From Mammaliicoccus sciuri (GTDB taxonomy: Bacteria; Bacillota; Bacilli; Staphylococcales; Staphylococcaceae), in NCBI RefSeq assembly GCF_025561425.1, contig NZ_CP094824.1:496001-560000 (forward strand): DNA of 64,000 nt. Direction: 5' to 3'. Each line of letters begins with the position of its first letter. The first letter of the stretch is position 1. The notes beneath the pieces were generated by a model, which was given only the letters and a program-made list of their open reading frames with translations, did not search any database and was not told the DNA's origin. A program made the translations under genes and the position numbers. Below, piece after piece: positions 17,908 to 28,718 of this stretch.

Positions 17908-18927
17908 ATGACACTAACATTCGGGGTAATTGGAGCAGGTAGAATTGGCCAATTACATATAAACTATTTAAGAACACATAAAGATGTAAAGATTAAGTGG
18001 ATTTCAGACTTATATTGCGACAAGATGGAAGATTGGATCAAAAAAGCAGGAATAGAAAATAAAACTAAGGACCATATGGATATTATTAATGATCCTGAGG
18101 TAGATGTAGTAGTAATATGTTCGCCTACAGATACGCATGTAGATATCATTAAAGAAGCTTGTGCAAAAGGAAAGCATATCTTCTGCGAGAAACCGATTAG
18201 TTTATCTATTGATGAAGCGAAAATTGCATTAGAAGCGGTAAAAGAAGCAAATGTGAAACTGCAAATGGGCTTTAATAGACGTTTTGATAAAAACTTCAAA
18301 GAGTTGAGAGATATTTTAAATAAAGGTGAACTTGGTAATATTCAAACATTAAGGATTACTTCAAGAGATCCAGAGCCACCACCAGTAGAATATATTAAAC
18401 GCTCAGGTGGACTTTTCATGGATATGATGATTCATGACTTTGATATGGCAAGATATTTAATGCAATCTGAAATAACAGAAGTGTATGCAACTGGTGGAGC
18501 GCTGGTAAATCCAGACATTGCTCAATATGATGATATCGATACAGCACTTGTAACCCTTAAATTCGAAAATGGCTCAATGGCCATGATTGAAAACTGTAGA
18601 AGAAGTGTATATGGATATGATCAACGAGTTGAAGTATTGGGTGATAAAGGTGCAATTGATGTAGGTAATGAACAAACGACAACATTAAATTATCATCGAG
18701 CTGAAGGAATATCTAAAGACAATCCGCCATATTTCTTCTTAGAACGTTATAGTGACGCTTATAAAGTAGAAATGGATGGATTTATTGAAGCTATCTTAAA
18801 TGACACTGATGTAATTTGCTCAATAGAAGACGGCTATAAAGCTCAAGAAATTGCTGTGAAATGTAAAGAGTCGGTACTATCAAATGAACCTAAGTCGCTA
18901 TTAAATAAACAATCAAAGACACTTTAA
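17908..18927 (+). CDS. iolG: myo-Inositol 2-dehydrogenase
   Basis: 339 residues. NAD-binding GVIGAGRIGQLHINYL, catalytic lysine in CEKPIS, then the block RDPEPPPVEYIKRSGG and the active-site Asp/His in DMMIHDFDMARYL, which together resemble classical IolG. It oxidises myo-inositol to 2-keto-myo-inositol, the first pathway step, feeding IolE. AGGAGGAAG is at the transporter stop. Second dehydrogenase paralog in the operon. Confidence 0.9.
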   Translation: MTLTFGVIGAGRIGQLHINYLRTHKDVKIKWISDLYCDKMEDWIKKAGIENKTKDHMDIINDPEVDVVVICSPTDTHVDIIKEACAKGKHIFCEKPISLSIDEAKIALEAVKEANVKLQMGFNRRFDKNFKELRDILNKGELGNIQTLRITSRDPEPPPVEYIKRSGGLFMDMMIHDFDMARYLMQSEITEVYATGGALVNPDIAQYDDIDTALVTLKFENGSMAMIENCRRSVYGYDQRVEVLGDKGAIDVGNEQTTTLNYHRAEGISKDNPPYFFLERYSDAYKVEMDGFIEAILNDTDVICSIEDGYKAQEIAVKCKESVLSNEPKSLLNKQSKTL

Positions 18928-18951
18928 AAAAGGAAGGTGGAACGTTATAGA

Positions 18952-19791
18952 ATGAATACATTTATACACAAAGCAAAGACAGAACATTATGCTATTCCAC
19001 AAATTAATGTTAACGGATTAATATGGATTGAATGTATTTTAAAAGTTGCTGAGAAAACACGTTCCCCCATTATTTTAGGAACGACAGATAAAATTATAGA
19101 TTTTTTAGGTGGGTATGATTTTATCTGTAAAACAATCAGAAATAAAATAAAGTCAATGAATATAACAGTACCAGTGATTATACATCTAGATCACGGTTTA
19201 ACTGTTGAAGGATGTAAGAAAGCAGTAGATGCTGGTTATGATTCAGTTATGTTTGATGGGTCTAAATTACCAATTGAAGAAAATATAGAACTTACCAAAC
19301 AAGTAGTAGATTATGCACATAAAAATAATGTGATTGTAGAAGGTGAAGTTGGAGCAATTGGTGGTAACGAAGACGGTGTCATAGGAAATGTACAATATGC
19401 GAAGTTAGATGATTGTATAAACTTAGCACAAAAAGCACATATAGACACATTGGCACCAGCACTCGGATCAGTACACGGTAAATATAAAGGTGAACCTAAT
19501 TTAGGATTTGAAGAAATGAAAGAAATTCAAGAAACGATTGATATACCTTTAGTATTACATGGTGCATCAGGTATATCAGACGAAGATTTAGTAAAAGCCA
19601 TAAAATTAGGTCACGCAAAAATTAATTTTAATACCGAAATTAATATTGCGTGGAGTAATGAACTTAGAGAAGTATTAACTAATGATACGAGTTTATTTAA
19701 TCCACAGCAAATCTTGAACCCAAGTAAAAAAGCAATCGAACAAACTGTCGAATCAATTATTTATAAATGCCAATCCAACGGCAAAGCATAG
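18952..19791 (+). CDS. iolJ: 5-dehydro-2-deoxy-6-phosphogluconate aldolase (class II)
   Basis: About 279 residues of the class II (zinc) fructose-bisphosphate aldolase family. It splits the phosphorylated intermediate made by IolC to dihydroxyacetone phosphate and malonate semialdehyde. Zinc and substrate motifs: IHLDHGLTVEGCKKAVDAGY, VIVEGEVGAIGG, HGKYKGEPNLG and LHGASGISDEDL, then INFNTEI. ATG at 18952 is preferred; AGGAAGGTGG is 11 bases upstream, and the GTG at 18937 lies inside it. It ends the operon, with a strong terminator at 19816. Confidence 0.9.
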   Translation: MNTFIHKAKTEHYAIPQINVNGLIWIECILKVAEKTRSPIILGTTDKIIDFLGGYDFICKTIRNKIKSMNITVPVIIHLDHGLTVEGCKKAVDAGYDSVMFDGSKLPIEENIELTKQVVDYAHKNNVIVEGEVGAIGGNEDGVIGNVQYAKLDDCINLAQKAHIDTLAPALGSVHGKYKGEPNLGFEEMKEIQETIDIPLVLHGASGISDEDLVKAIKLGHAKINFNTEINIAWSNELREVLTNDTSLFNPQQILNPSKKAIEQTVESIIYKCQSNGKA

Positions 19792-19815
19792 TTAATAAAA
19801 TACAATATAAGTAAG

Positions 19816-19852
19816 AAGCTAGGACGTGAATAATCAATCGTCCTAGCTTTTT
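19816..19852 (+). terminator. iol operon terminator
   Basis: AAGCTAGGACG (19816-19826) pairs perfectly with CGTCCTAGCTT (19839-19849), followed by TTTTT. Confidence 0.92.
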
Positions 19853-19893
19853 GTAATTTAAAATATTGAGATGAGAGATGTGCACTTGCTTTT

Positions 19894-19941
19894 AACGCTC
19901 AAGAGTCGAAGACAAGATCGTTAGCGCCCCAAAATCCAACT
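19894..19941. repeat. Dispersed hairpin repeat, copy 2
   Basis: Bases 19894-19927 match 8104-8137 with only two substitutions, and the CAAAATCCA tail is shared. The left stem arm is degenerate here (TTTTAACG instead of GCGCTAACG) so only about 5 bp of stem are kept, while the loop sequence is preserved. Again it lies between convergent gene ends (iolJ and lysE). Confidence 0.85.
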
Positions 19942-19972
19942 TAAATCCCAACCAAAACATTTTTACCTCATT

Positions 19973-20584
19973 CTACATATTGATTATATTTTTAATAATG
20001 AGTGCTGCGACGAATAAGATGATGATACTTGATACTCTATTCAATATGATGATAAATTTACCTGATTTATCGAACATGCCGACTTGTTTACCGGCTATAG
20101 CGAGTCCGAAGAACCAGAACCAAGAGATAAAGATTGTTGCAACTGTAAATCCGACTTTTTCATACCCTGAATATAGTGATGCACTTGTACCGATAACACC
20201 GATTGTATCCATAATGGCGTGTGGATTCAGTAATGATACAGATAGTGCAAAGCTGATTTGTTTTTTAGCTGATATTGCTAAGTCTGAACCATTGCTTGAT
20301 GATTTCTCGTTCCATAACGTCCAAGCCATATACAATAGAAAAATTAATCCGACGATATATATGATTAATTGCAATGATGGATAGTGATTTAAGATGAGTG
20401 ATACGCCAAACACTGCAAGTAATATGAGTAATGTGTCACATAGACCAGCTGTAAAAACAACGGGTAAAGCTTTATTTAAGCTTTTATGATTTGCGCCTTG
20501 ATTAAAAACAAATATATTTTGAGCACCTAATGGTAAAATTAAACCGAGTGCTAATAAAAGACCGTGGATGACTGCTTGAAACAT
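19973..20584 (-). CDS. LysE/ArgO-family amino acid exporter
   Basis: 203 residues with six predicted transmembrane helices. The first helix holds LGLILPLGAQNIFVFNQG, the signature of the LysE branch, and the helix near residue 120 has the conserved SLLNPHAIMDTIGVIG. Such proteins export basic amino acids (lysine, arginine). GGAGGTT precedes the ATG. It is divergent from a MocR-type regulator (20681) with about 95 bp between start codons, so that protein is a likely regulator. Confidence 0.88.
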   Translation of the reverse strand: MFQAVIHGLLLALGLILPLGAQNIFVFNQGANHKSLNKALPVVFTAGLCDTLLILLAVFGVSLILNHYPSLQLIIYIVGLIFLLYMAWTLWNEKSSSNGSDLAISAKKQISFALSVSLLNPHAIMDTIGVIGTSASLYSGYEKVGFTVATIFISWFWFFGLAIAGKQVGMFDKSGKFIIILNRVSSIIILFVAALIIKNIINM

Positions 20585-20680
20585 TTGATTGAACCTCCTT
20601 TTTGTATAGTATAAAAGAAATAAGCTACAATGAAATCATCCAGAATTAAATTTATGCCCAACCAGATTGGAGTTACATTT

Positions 20681-22119
20681 ATGGAAAAACCTATCTACCA
20701 AATAATTATAGATGATATGTTAAGAGATATTAATAATGGTCAATTAGAAGTTGGTATGAAAATACCTTCGCAAAGAGCCTTAACACAAAAGTATGGTGTA
20801 AATAGATCAACAATTGTACATGTTATTGATATTTTGAAAAGTTACGGTGTGCTTGAAAGTAAAGAAAGAAAAGGGATATATGTTTCGAAAAATAAATGGA
20901 ATGAGTATGTGAGTAATAATTTAAATTGGCAAGATTATATAGGAAATAGTATTAACCAGAACAATCAATATTATATTAGAGAAATTAATAGATGCGAATT
21001 TATACCTGACATGGTGAGATTAGGGACGGGTGAACTTTCGCCAGAATTAATACCTAACGATGCATTTCATGAAATCATTTCTAAAGATTTAAGTCGTCAA
21101 TTGACTTCAAATTATGAAGCACCTAAAGGGAATATTCAGTTGAGACAACAAGTTAAAGAACTTGTTAAAAAAGAGGTATTGAGTGTAGTGTAGAAGAAAT
21201 TTGTATCACTTCTGGTGCATTACAAGGTTTGAAGTTGATAGCTGATGGATTATTAATCCCCAAATCCAAAATTATCGTTGAAACACCTTCTTATATTAAT
21301 TCAATTAGAACTTGGCACAAAATCCATTCCAAAATGATACCTTTATCAATTGATTATATAAGGAATAATATTCATGCGATTTTTAAAGAAGATGAAGATT
21401 ACAGTAATAGCATATTTTATTGTAATCCTACTTTGCATAATCCTACATCACACACATATACATTGAAAGAAAAGGAACAAATTCTTGAACAGTGTAAAGC
21501 AAAGGGTATTCCTGTTGTGGAAGATGATATTTATAGTGAGCTGTGGTTTGAAGGTCCGATTCCTAAATCGATGAAAGAGCTTGATACAAGTCATAATGTG
21601 CTGTATATAGGGAGTCTATCTAAAACAGTTAGTCCCGGTCTCAGAATAGGCTGGTTAATTGGTAACGAACGGGTTATTAACCATTTAGCAGATTTAAAAA
21701 TGCAAAATGATTATGGCGCAAGTTCGATTTCTCAATTTATTGCTATTAAATGGTTGGAGCATTACCATGAAATGCATATTGAAGACATTAAACGCAATTT
21801 AAAAAGGCGCAAAGATATGATGGAAGATGCTTTAACAGAATCTTTCTCAGATATTGGTAGATGGTCTAAAGTAGAAGGGTCTTTCTATATATGGTTCAAA
21901 TTTAATGAAAGTATTGATTTAAAAAGGTTATTCCAACTTGCCTTAGAAGAAGGATTACTGATTCATCCAGGAGAGATTTATTCAGAAAGAGAAAAGCATA
22001 GTTTAAGATTTTCTTATTCATATATTGATGAACATGATATAAAAGAAAGTATTTATAAATTAAGAACAATCATCGATAAAGAAAACTTGTTAAATAAAAG
22101 AAGATCCTCGAACTCTTAA
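20681..22119 (+). pseudogene. MocR-type regulator (GntR + aminotransferase), frameshifted
   Basis: A GntR winged helix (residues about 1-70, with SQRALTQKYGVNRSTIVHVIDIL) is followed by a fold-type I aminotransferase-like domain: RLGTGELSPELIPNDAF, then ITSGALQGLKLIADGLL, CNPTLHNPTSHTY, EDDIYSELWF and the PLP-lysine motif IGSLSKTVSPGLRIGWL. The frame breaks near 21172-21176: one frame ends at 21193, while the correct continuation (IECSVEEICITSG) is in another frame. One extra base (GAGGT to GAGGGT or GAAGGT) restores a 479-residue protein, the normal MocR length. Start ATG 20681 with TTGGAGTT upstream. Function if intact: PLP-sensing activator or repressor, probably of the divergent lysE. Confidence 0.8.
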
Positions 22120-22140
22120 TATGAGGCCGAGGATCTATTT
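22102..22140. terminator. Bidirectional terminator between convergent genes
   Basis: AGATCCTCG (22102-22110) and CGAGGATCT (22128-22136) form a stem at the end of the MocR frame; T-rich sequence lies on both sides, and genes converge here. Confidence 0.6.
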
Positions 22141-22143
22141 ATA

Positions 22144-23100
22144 TTATTTATTCACTATATAGTCTGGTGTATCACCTTGTAGCTTCTTAATCGTATTATT
22201 TGCGACAATTCTTGCCATTTCATCACGTGCTTCAAATGTAGCATTTCCGATGTGCGGTGTTATTACGACATTGTCCATTGTTTTAAGTGCCTCGGTAATT
22301 TCTGGTTCAAATTCAAATACATCTAATGCAGCACCTTCGATTGTTTTAGCTTGTAAAGCTTCAACTAAAGCTTGTTCATCTACAATAGGTCCACGAGATG
22401 CATTAATAACATATGCTGTATCTTTCATTTTTTCAAAAGTATCTTTATTGAATAAATGATGTAAATCATCAGAATAGGCAGCATTAATTGTAATGAAATC
22501 TGCTTGTTCTAACATGTCGTCAAGACTGACGTAAGTAGCCCCTAATGAAGCTTCTTGTTCTGGCTTTCTATGTGGTCCAGTATAAAGGATGTTCATGTCG
22601 AAACCTTTGGCACGTCTAGCAACAGCAGAACCTATTTCACCAAGGCCAACTATGCCGATAGTCTTACCGGAGACTTCCCTACCTCTAAAGAATAATGGTG
22701 CCCAACCGTTGAATCCAGTTGTTCTACAAAGTTGATCGCCTTCTGCAATTCTTCTAGATACGGCAAGTAATATACCAATCGTTAAATCTGCTGTAGCATT
22801 TGTTGAAGCTTTAGGTGTATTTGTAACATCAATCCCTTTTTCTCTAGCATATTTAACGTCAATGTTATTGAAACCAGCACCATAATTTGCAATGATTTTT
22901 AAGTTTGGTGCTTGATCAATAATTTCTTTATCGATATTTGTAGATAGTGGACTTATAATCGCATCTACGTCTGTTACTTTTTGAAGTAAAGTATCTTTCA
23001 TAATTAATTGATCCCCTTCAAAGACTTCTACTTCAAAATGATCTTGTAACATATCTAATCCTTCTGTTGGAATTTCTCCAGTTATGAATACTTTATTCAT
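22144..23100 (-). CDS. NAD-dependent D-2-hydroxyacid dehydrogenase
   Basis: About 318 residues. Substrate domain with IANYGAGFNNIDV, NAD-binding GIVGLGEIGSAVARRAKGF, and the catalytic trio: Arg in INASRGPIVDE, Glu in DVFEFEPEI, His in TPHIGNATFEARDEM. The family (glyoxylate/hydroxypyruvate reductase, D-lactate or 2-ketogluconate reductase) reduces 2-oxoacids to D-2-hydroxyacids. Start set at the complement of 23098-23100, with AGGAGGT just upstream. The neighbouring RpiR gene is on the same strand, 50 bp upstream, and may be co-transcribed. Substrate not inferable. Confidence 0.88.
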   Translation of the reverse strand: MNKVFITGEIPTEGLDMLQDHFEVEVFEGDQLIMKDTLLQKVTDVDAIISPLSTNIDKEIIDQAPNLKIIANYGAGFNNIDVKYAREKGIDVTNTPKASTNATADLTIGILLAVSRRIAEGDQLCRTTGFNGWAPLFFRGREVSGKTIGIVGLGEIGSAVARRAKGFDMNILYTGPHRKPEQEASLGATYVSLDDMLEQADFITINAAYSDDLHHLFNKDTFEKMKDTAYVINASRGPIVDEQALVEALQAKTIEGAALDVFEFEPEITEALKTMDNVVITPHIGNATFEARDEMARIVANNTIKKLQGDTPDYIVNK

Positions 23101-23149
23101 GATGTAACCTCCTATAGAACTTTTCATACGTTTATATGATGACTATACC

Positions 23150-23899
23150 CTAATGAGCAAGTTTCCATTCACTGAATTTACGTACGATGACTTCAAAAGC
23201 AATGTGATATGGTAAGAAACTGGAATAAGATGTTTGGTTAAATAGTTCTATCGGAGAACTATTAACGTATATATTGTAGATCGCATTCTGAGCTAAATAG
23301 TTATCCTTTAATGTTGTAATAGAAATATAACTAATATTTCGTGTGTGCATAATCTCGACGTTCTCTCTTAAATGTGATGTTTCACCTGATAATGAAATGA
23401 TAAAAATTAAATCATCTTTATTCATTTGATTCATAGCGATTTTAAGTTCATTCTCGTCGTTAATAACCATTACTCTTTTATTGATAGAAAGAAAGTGTCG
23501 TTGAGCATCACGTGCGACGTTTAGTTGTGCGACACCTGTACCATATATGTAGATGTAAGGCGCTTGATTGATTTGTTCGCTTATATAATCATAGTCGATC
23601 ATTTTTAAATGTTTCATAGTTTGTTGTAAATCTTGCTCTAAACTTTCAATGATATCTGTCGATGGTTTAGATGTTTGTCTATTTAATTTAATATATGCTT
23701 TAAAATCACTATAACCATCAAAGCCAAGTTTACGAGCGAGTCGGTGAATAGAAGAAATTGAAGTGTGTGATATATCGGCGATTTCTTGTATTTTTAATCG
23801 ATGAATCAAGTGAATATTTTGATTAATCATTTGTATGATATGTATATCATTGTCATTAAGTTGCTGATAATGTTCATTAATCAGTTTATCCAAAATCAT
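23150..23899 (-). CDS. RpiR/MurR-family regulator, likely of the alpha-glucoside operon
   Basis: 249 residues. An N-terminal HTH_6 domain (IQEIADISHTSISSIHRLARKLGFDGYSDFKAYI) is followed by a SIS sugar-phosphate-binding domain (PYIYIYGTGVAQLNVARDAQ, then DLIFIISLSGETSHLRENVEI). It is divergent from the glvC-type PTS gene, with 150 bp between them holding a palindromic AT-rich stretch (GAAAAAATTTTC near 23921) and a cre site. By family knowledge it would sense a sugar phosphate such as maltose 6-phosphate. GGAGGATTATAATG gives the start. Confidence 0.85.
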   Translation of the reverse strand: MILDKLINEHYQQLNDNDIHIIQMINQNIHLIHRLKIQEIADISHTSISSIHRLARKLGFDGYSDFKAYIKLNRQTSKPSTDIIESLEQDLQQTMKHLKMIDYDYISEQINQAPYIYIYGTGVAQLNVARDAQRHFLSINKRVMVINDENELKIAMNQMNKDDLIFIISLSGETSHLRENVEIMHTRNISYISITTLKDNYLAQNAIYNIYVNSSPIELFNQTSYSSFLPYHIAFEVIVRKFSEWKLAH

Positions 23900-23987
23900 T
23901 ATAATCCTCCATTCTAAGTGAAAAAATTTTCGTGTTATGAAAATATAATCTAAGTTTACTATGTGATTTCTATTTACGTCAAACCTA

Positions 23988-24016
23988 TTGGCAAATGTAA
24001 GCGCTTCCTATATTGT
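23988..24016 (+). promoter_or_regulatory. Promoter overlapped by a cre site, alpha-glucoside operon
   Basis: TTGGCA (23988-23993) and TATTGT (24011-24016, 17-base spacing) or TATATT (24009-24014) form a promoter. TGTAAGCGCTTCCT (23996-24009) between them matches the cre consensus at 12 of 14 positions, so CcpA would block the promoter directly. Confidence 0.65.
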
Positions 24017-24049
24017 GGAGATAAATTGATGAGGAAAAGGGGTTAAAAT

Positions 24050-25627
24050 ATGAATGCAATTAAACGATTTGGAAGTGCTATGATTGTTCCGGTATTACTA
24101 TTTGCATTTTTTGGTATTGTTGTAGGGTTTGCAAAATTATTTAAAAATCCAAATATTATGGGTTCAATAGCTGAAGATGGCACAATGTGGTTTAAAATTT
24201 GGAGTTTAATTGAAGCGGGTGGTTGGACAATATTCAACCATATGGAGCTAGCGTTTGTGATTGGACTTCCAATCTCACTTGCTAAAAAAGCTCAAGGTAG
24301 AGCAACACTAGCAGCTTTAATGATTTATTTAGTATTTAACAATTTTATTAATGCGATTTTAACCCTTTGGCCAAAGACATTCGGTGTAGATTTATCAAAG
24401 GGTGTTGAAAATTTAACGGGCGTAAAAGAAATAGCTGGTATTCCAACATTAGACACAAGTATTATTGGTGCAATTTTTATATCAGCAATCGTCATTTGGA
24501 TACATAATCGTTTCTATGATAAGAAATTACCTGAAATGGTTGGTATTTTCCAAGGTCTACCATACGTTGTTATCATAGGATTCTTTGTTATGATCCCAAT
24601 CGCTTTTATCGTATGTGCGATTTGGCCAACAGTACAAGCAGGTATCGGTTCATTACAAGGTGTCATGTTGAAATCAGGATTTGTAGGAGTTTGGCTATTC
24701 AACTTCTTAGAAAGAATATTGATTCCTACAGGATTACATCATTTCATATACACACCATTTGAATATGGACCTGCAGCGGTCAATGGTGGATTGAAACCTT
24801 ATTGGATTCAACACTTAACAGAATTCTCAAATTCTGCTAAATCTCTTAAAGAACTTTATCCATATGGATTCTTGTTACAAGGTAACATTAAAATATTTGG
24901 TTGTTTAGGTATTGCGTTAGCAATGTACGCTTCAACACCGAAAGAGAACAAGAAAAAAGTATTAGCATTAGTATTACCAGCTGGATTAACAGCAATTTTC
25001 GCAGGAATTACAGAACCTTTAGAGTTTACGTTCTTATTTATAGCACCATACTTATTCTTAATTCATGCATTATTAGGTGCGACAATGGTTACAATTATGT
25101 ACCTATTTGGTGTAGTCGGTATTCAAGGTGGTGGCGCGATAGAAATCGCGGCTATAAACTGGATTCCATTATTCTCTAATCACGGTATGACTTACGTTAC
25201 ACAATTTATCATTGGTATCATCTTTGTTGTGATTTACTTCTTCGTATTTAAGTTTATTATCGAGAAGTTTAATGTACCATTACCTGGACGTGTGCCTGAT
25301 GATGGCGATGCTAAGCTTTATACGAAAGAAGATTATAAGTCTAAGAAAGCAAGTGCTGATACACAAATGGATGACAATGCATCAGAATACGATACGAAAG
25401 CTATTTATTTCTTAGAAGGATTAGGTGGCAAAGACAATATTAAAGACGTTACAAATTGTGCGACACGATTAAGAGTAACGGTTAAAGATCCAAGTTTAGT
25501 AAAAGATAATGACTATTTCACACATAATCAGATGGCACATGGTGTAGCGAAAAGTGGTACAAATGTTCAAGTAATTGTGGGACTTAGTGTACCTCAAGTA
25601 AGAGATTCATTTGAAACGATGATATAA
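24050..25627 (+). CDS. glvC: PTS alpha-glucoside transporter subunit IICB
   Basis: 525 residues. The EIIC domain (about 1-430) has MIVPVLLFAFFGIVVGFAK, PTGLHHFIYTPFEYGP and GITEPLEFTFLFIAPYLF, typical of the maltose/alpha-glucoside PTS branch. The EIIB domain has the phosphocysteine in NCATRLRVTVKD (about residue 469). It imports and phosphorylates maltose or related alpha-glucosides; the product is the substrate of the downstream GH4 enzyme, which starts 20 bases later. No EIIA is fused. Regulated by CcpA (cre at 23996) and probably by the divergent RpiR protein. The name malP would also fit. Confidence 0.86.
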   Translation: MNAIKRFGSAMIVPVLLFAFFGIVVGFAKLFKNPNIMGSIAEDGTMWFKIWSLIEAGGWTIFNHMELAFVIGLPISLAKKAQGRATLAALMIYLVFNNFINAILTLWPKTFGVDLSKGVENLTGVKEIAGIPTLDTSIIGAIFISAIVIWIHNRFYDKKLPEMVGIFQGLPYVVIIGFFVMIPIAFIVCAIWPTVQAGIGSLQGVMLKSGFVGVWLFNFLERILIPTGLHHFIYTPFEYGPAAVNGGLKPYWIQHLTEFSNSAKSLKELYPYGFLLQGNIKIFGCLGIALAMYASTPKENKKKVLALVLPAGLTAIFAGITEPLEFTFLFIAPYLFLIHALLGATMVTIMYLFGVVGIQGGGAIEIAAINWIPLFSNHGMTYVTQFIIGIIFVVIYFFVFKFIIEKFNVPLPGRVPDDGDAKLYTKEDYKSKKASADTQMDDNASEYDTKAIYFLEGLGGKDNIKDVTNCATRLRVTVKDPSLVKDNDYFTHNQMAHGVAKSGTNVQVIVGLSVPQVRDSFETMI

Positions 25628-25644
25628 ATATATGGAGGTCATAA

Positions 25645-26973
<1,329 letters not shown>

Positions 26974-26998
26974 TATTGAGAAATATATTTGTATTTAT

Positions 26999-27033
26999 AA
27001 CGTGCAAGGCTTACGAGTCTTGCACGTTTTTCT
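26999..27033 (+). terminator. Terminator of the alpha-glucoside operon
   Basis: AACGTGCAAG (26999-27008) pairs perfectly with CTTGCACGTT (27019-27028), then TTTTTC. Confidence 0.92.
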
Positions 27034-27155
27034 TTGTCTTACAAACGTTTAAGAACACTATATCGTATATCGACTTTCTTTAATCGCAAACTTTTAAATG
27101 ATATAATTAGATGAAGTTATATATTTTTTTATTTAAAAATATAAGGGAGATATCT

Positions 27156-27896
27156 ATGTATATAGAAAGAAAACCAACGATCAATTTAGCAGAATTAAAG
27201 AAGGAATTTACGAATAATTTAGGTGAAATTGAATATGCGCAGTCTTCAGAACAAGCGCTAGAAGAGTTGTTTAATTTTGTAGAACTACAACATCAATATG
27301 CAGCAGCTTTAGAAGAAATCGGGACAAAGTTGAAAATATTGGACGATGAATTCCAAGTTGCTTATAAACATAATCCAATTCACCATATGGAAAAGCGTGT
27401 TAAAGAATTTCCAAGTCTCATTAAGAAATTAAGACGCAAAGGATTTCCATTAAATGCGAATTCAGCAAAAGAGAATATTCAAGATATCGCGGGGATAAGA
27501 GTTATTTGTAATTATCTAGAAGATGTCTATACAATTGAAAAATTATTACTTAGACAAACTGACGTAAAATTATTAAAAAGAAAAGACTATATAGAAAATC
27601 CTAAAATGAATGGATATAAAAGTTTACATTTAGTTGTATCTATTCCTGTATTTTTAGCGGAAAGTGTTCAAATGATACCTGTTGAAATTCAAATTCGAAC
27701 AATTGGAATGGATATGTGGGCGAGTTTGGAACATAAATTAAGATATAAGAATTCTCATGTATCTACTGAACAATATGAAGAAAAGTTAAAAGAATGTTCA
27801 ATAGAAATAACAAATGTAGAACGCAAAATGCAAGAAATGAATGATGAAATCTATCATGATACGAATAAAAGTATGATAAAAATAGACAAAAATTAA
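27156..27896 (+). CDS. relP: Small alarmone synthetase (GTP pyrophosphokinase), RelP type
   Basis: About 246 residues. A stand-alone RelA/SpoT synthetase domain that makes (p)ppGpp from ATP and GTP or GDP; no hydrolase or regulatory domain. Motifs: [18 protein letters not shown] (ATP site), [11 protein letters not shown] (catalytic Asp), [14 protein letters not shown], and [23 protein letters not shown] with the catalytic Glu. Helical C-terminus. Start at ATG 27156 (AAGGGAGA 5 bases upstream). The in-frame ATG at 27111 is rejected because a TATAAT box at 27102-27107 puts the transcription start at or beyond it. Length and sequence fit RelP (YwaC) rather than RelQ. In staphylococci this enzyme responds to cell-wall stress. 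Confidence 0.9.
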   Translation: MYIERKPTINLAELKKEFTNNLGEIEYAQSSEQALEELFNFVELQHQYAAALEEIGTKLKILDDEFQVAYKHNPIHHMEKRVKEFPSLIKKLRRKGFPLNANSAKENIQDIAGIRVICNYLEDVYTIEKLLLRQTDVKLLKRKDYIENPKMNGYKSLHLVVSIPVFLAESVQMIPVEIQIRTIGMDMWASLEHKLRYKNSHVSTEQYEEKLKECSIEITNVERKMQEMNDEIYHDTNKSMIKIDKN

Positions 27897-27912
27897 TACA
27901 TTAGGCACAAAG

Positions 27913-27956
27913 AAGAGCAGGGATTTCTTATATTTAAGGATATCTGCTCTTTTTTA
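27913..27956 (+). terminator. Terminator after relP
   Basis: AAGAGCAG (27913-27920) pairs with CTGCTCTT (27944-27951), with further weak pairing in the loop, followed by TTTTT. Confidence 0.85.
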
Positions 27957-28014
27957 ATCATTTAGTATATAATAAATTAAAATCATTCAGGAAATAACAT
28001 TGAGGAGTGAAAAA

Positions 28015-28602
28015 ATGGAGAAAAATCCTAAAGTCGAAGCTTTTATGGAACGTGAAAAAAAGTGGAAAGATGAATTTGAACGATTAAGAGAAATTATACG
28101 TGAATGTGATTTAGAAGAAGATTATAAATGGATGCATCCATGTTATACATTAAAAGGTAAGAATGTTGTATTGATACATGGGTTTAAAGAATATTGTGTA
28201 CTTTTATTTCATAAAGGTTCATTACTTAAAGATCCTGAAAAAATACTGATTCAACAAACAAAAAATGTTCAAGCAGCAAGACAATTGAGATTCACCAATG
28301 TAGATCAAATTAAAGAACAACGAGATATTATTAAAGCATATGTTGAAGAAGCAATCGAGCTTGAAAAGTTAGGTGCTAAAGTAGAATTAAAGAAAACAGA
28401 AGAATATGAAATGCCAGTTGAACTACAAGAACAACTTGATCAAAATAGTAACTTAAAAGAAGCTTTCTATAATTTGACACCAGGAAGACAGCGACAATAT
28501 ATTTACTATATTAGCCAAGCAAAGCGTCCAGCAACACGCGTTAGTCGAGTAGAAAAATATATCGATCATATATTAGATGGGAAAGGGCTAAATGATGAGT
28601 GA
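28015..28602 (+). CDS. YdeI/DUF1801-family protein
   Basis: About 195 residues. The DUF1801-like core contains ECDLEEDYKWMHPCYTLKGKNVVLIHGFKEYCVLLFHKG, and the C-terminal OmdA-like tail has LTPGRQRQYIYYISQAKRPATRVSRVEKYI. This is the two-part layout of YdeI proteins, whose structure is known to be of the Bet v1/iron-related fold but whose function is undefined. ATG 28015 with GAGGAGTG upstream. Cytoplasmic, no transmembrane segment. Confidence 0.8.
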   Translation: MEKNPKVEAFMEREKKWKDEFERLREIIRECDLEEDYKWMHPCYTLKGKNVVLIHGFKEYCVLLFHKGSLLKDPEKILIQQTKNVQAARQLRFTNVDQIKEQRDIIKAYVEEAIELEKLGAKVELKKTEEYEMPVELQEQLDQNSNLKEAFYNLTPGRQRQYIYYISQAKRPATRVSRVEKYIDHILDGKGLNDE

Positions 28603-28718
28603 AGGTAATAATTTGTTTAAAATACTGAAAAATCAATTAAAATAAACCTTTGTTTGATACATTTTTTAAATAGAATGATATAGTAAAAGTGTTAATTAAT
28701 TATAAGGGGGATTTTTTT

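Noticed and set aside
8104-19927. The two 34-nt repeats as attachment sites of an integrated element
   Set aside because: No integrase, excisionase or tRNA gene lies in or next to the interval, and the content is ordinary metabolic genes. A dispersed intergenic repeat is simpler.
27111-27155. Longer relP start at ATG 27111
   Set aside because: A TATAAT box at 27102-27107 places the transcription start at or after it, and the clear ribosome binding site is at 27143.
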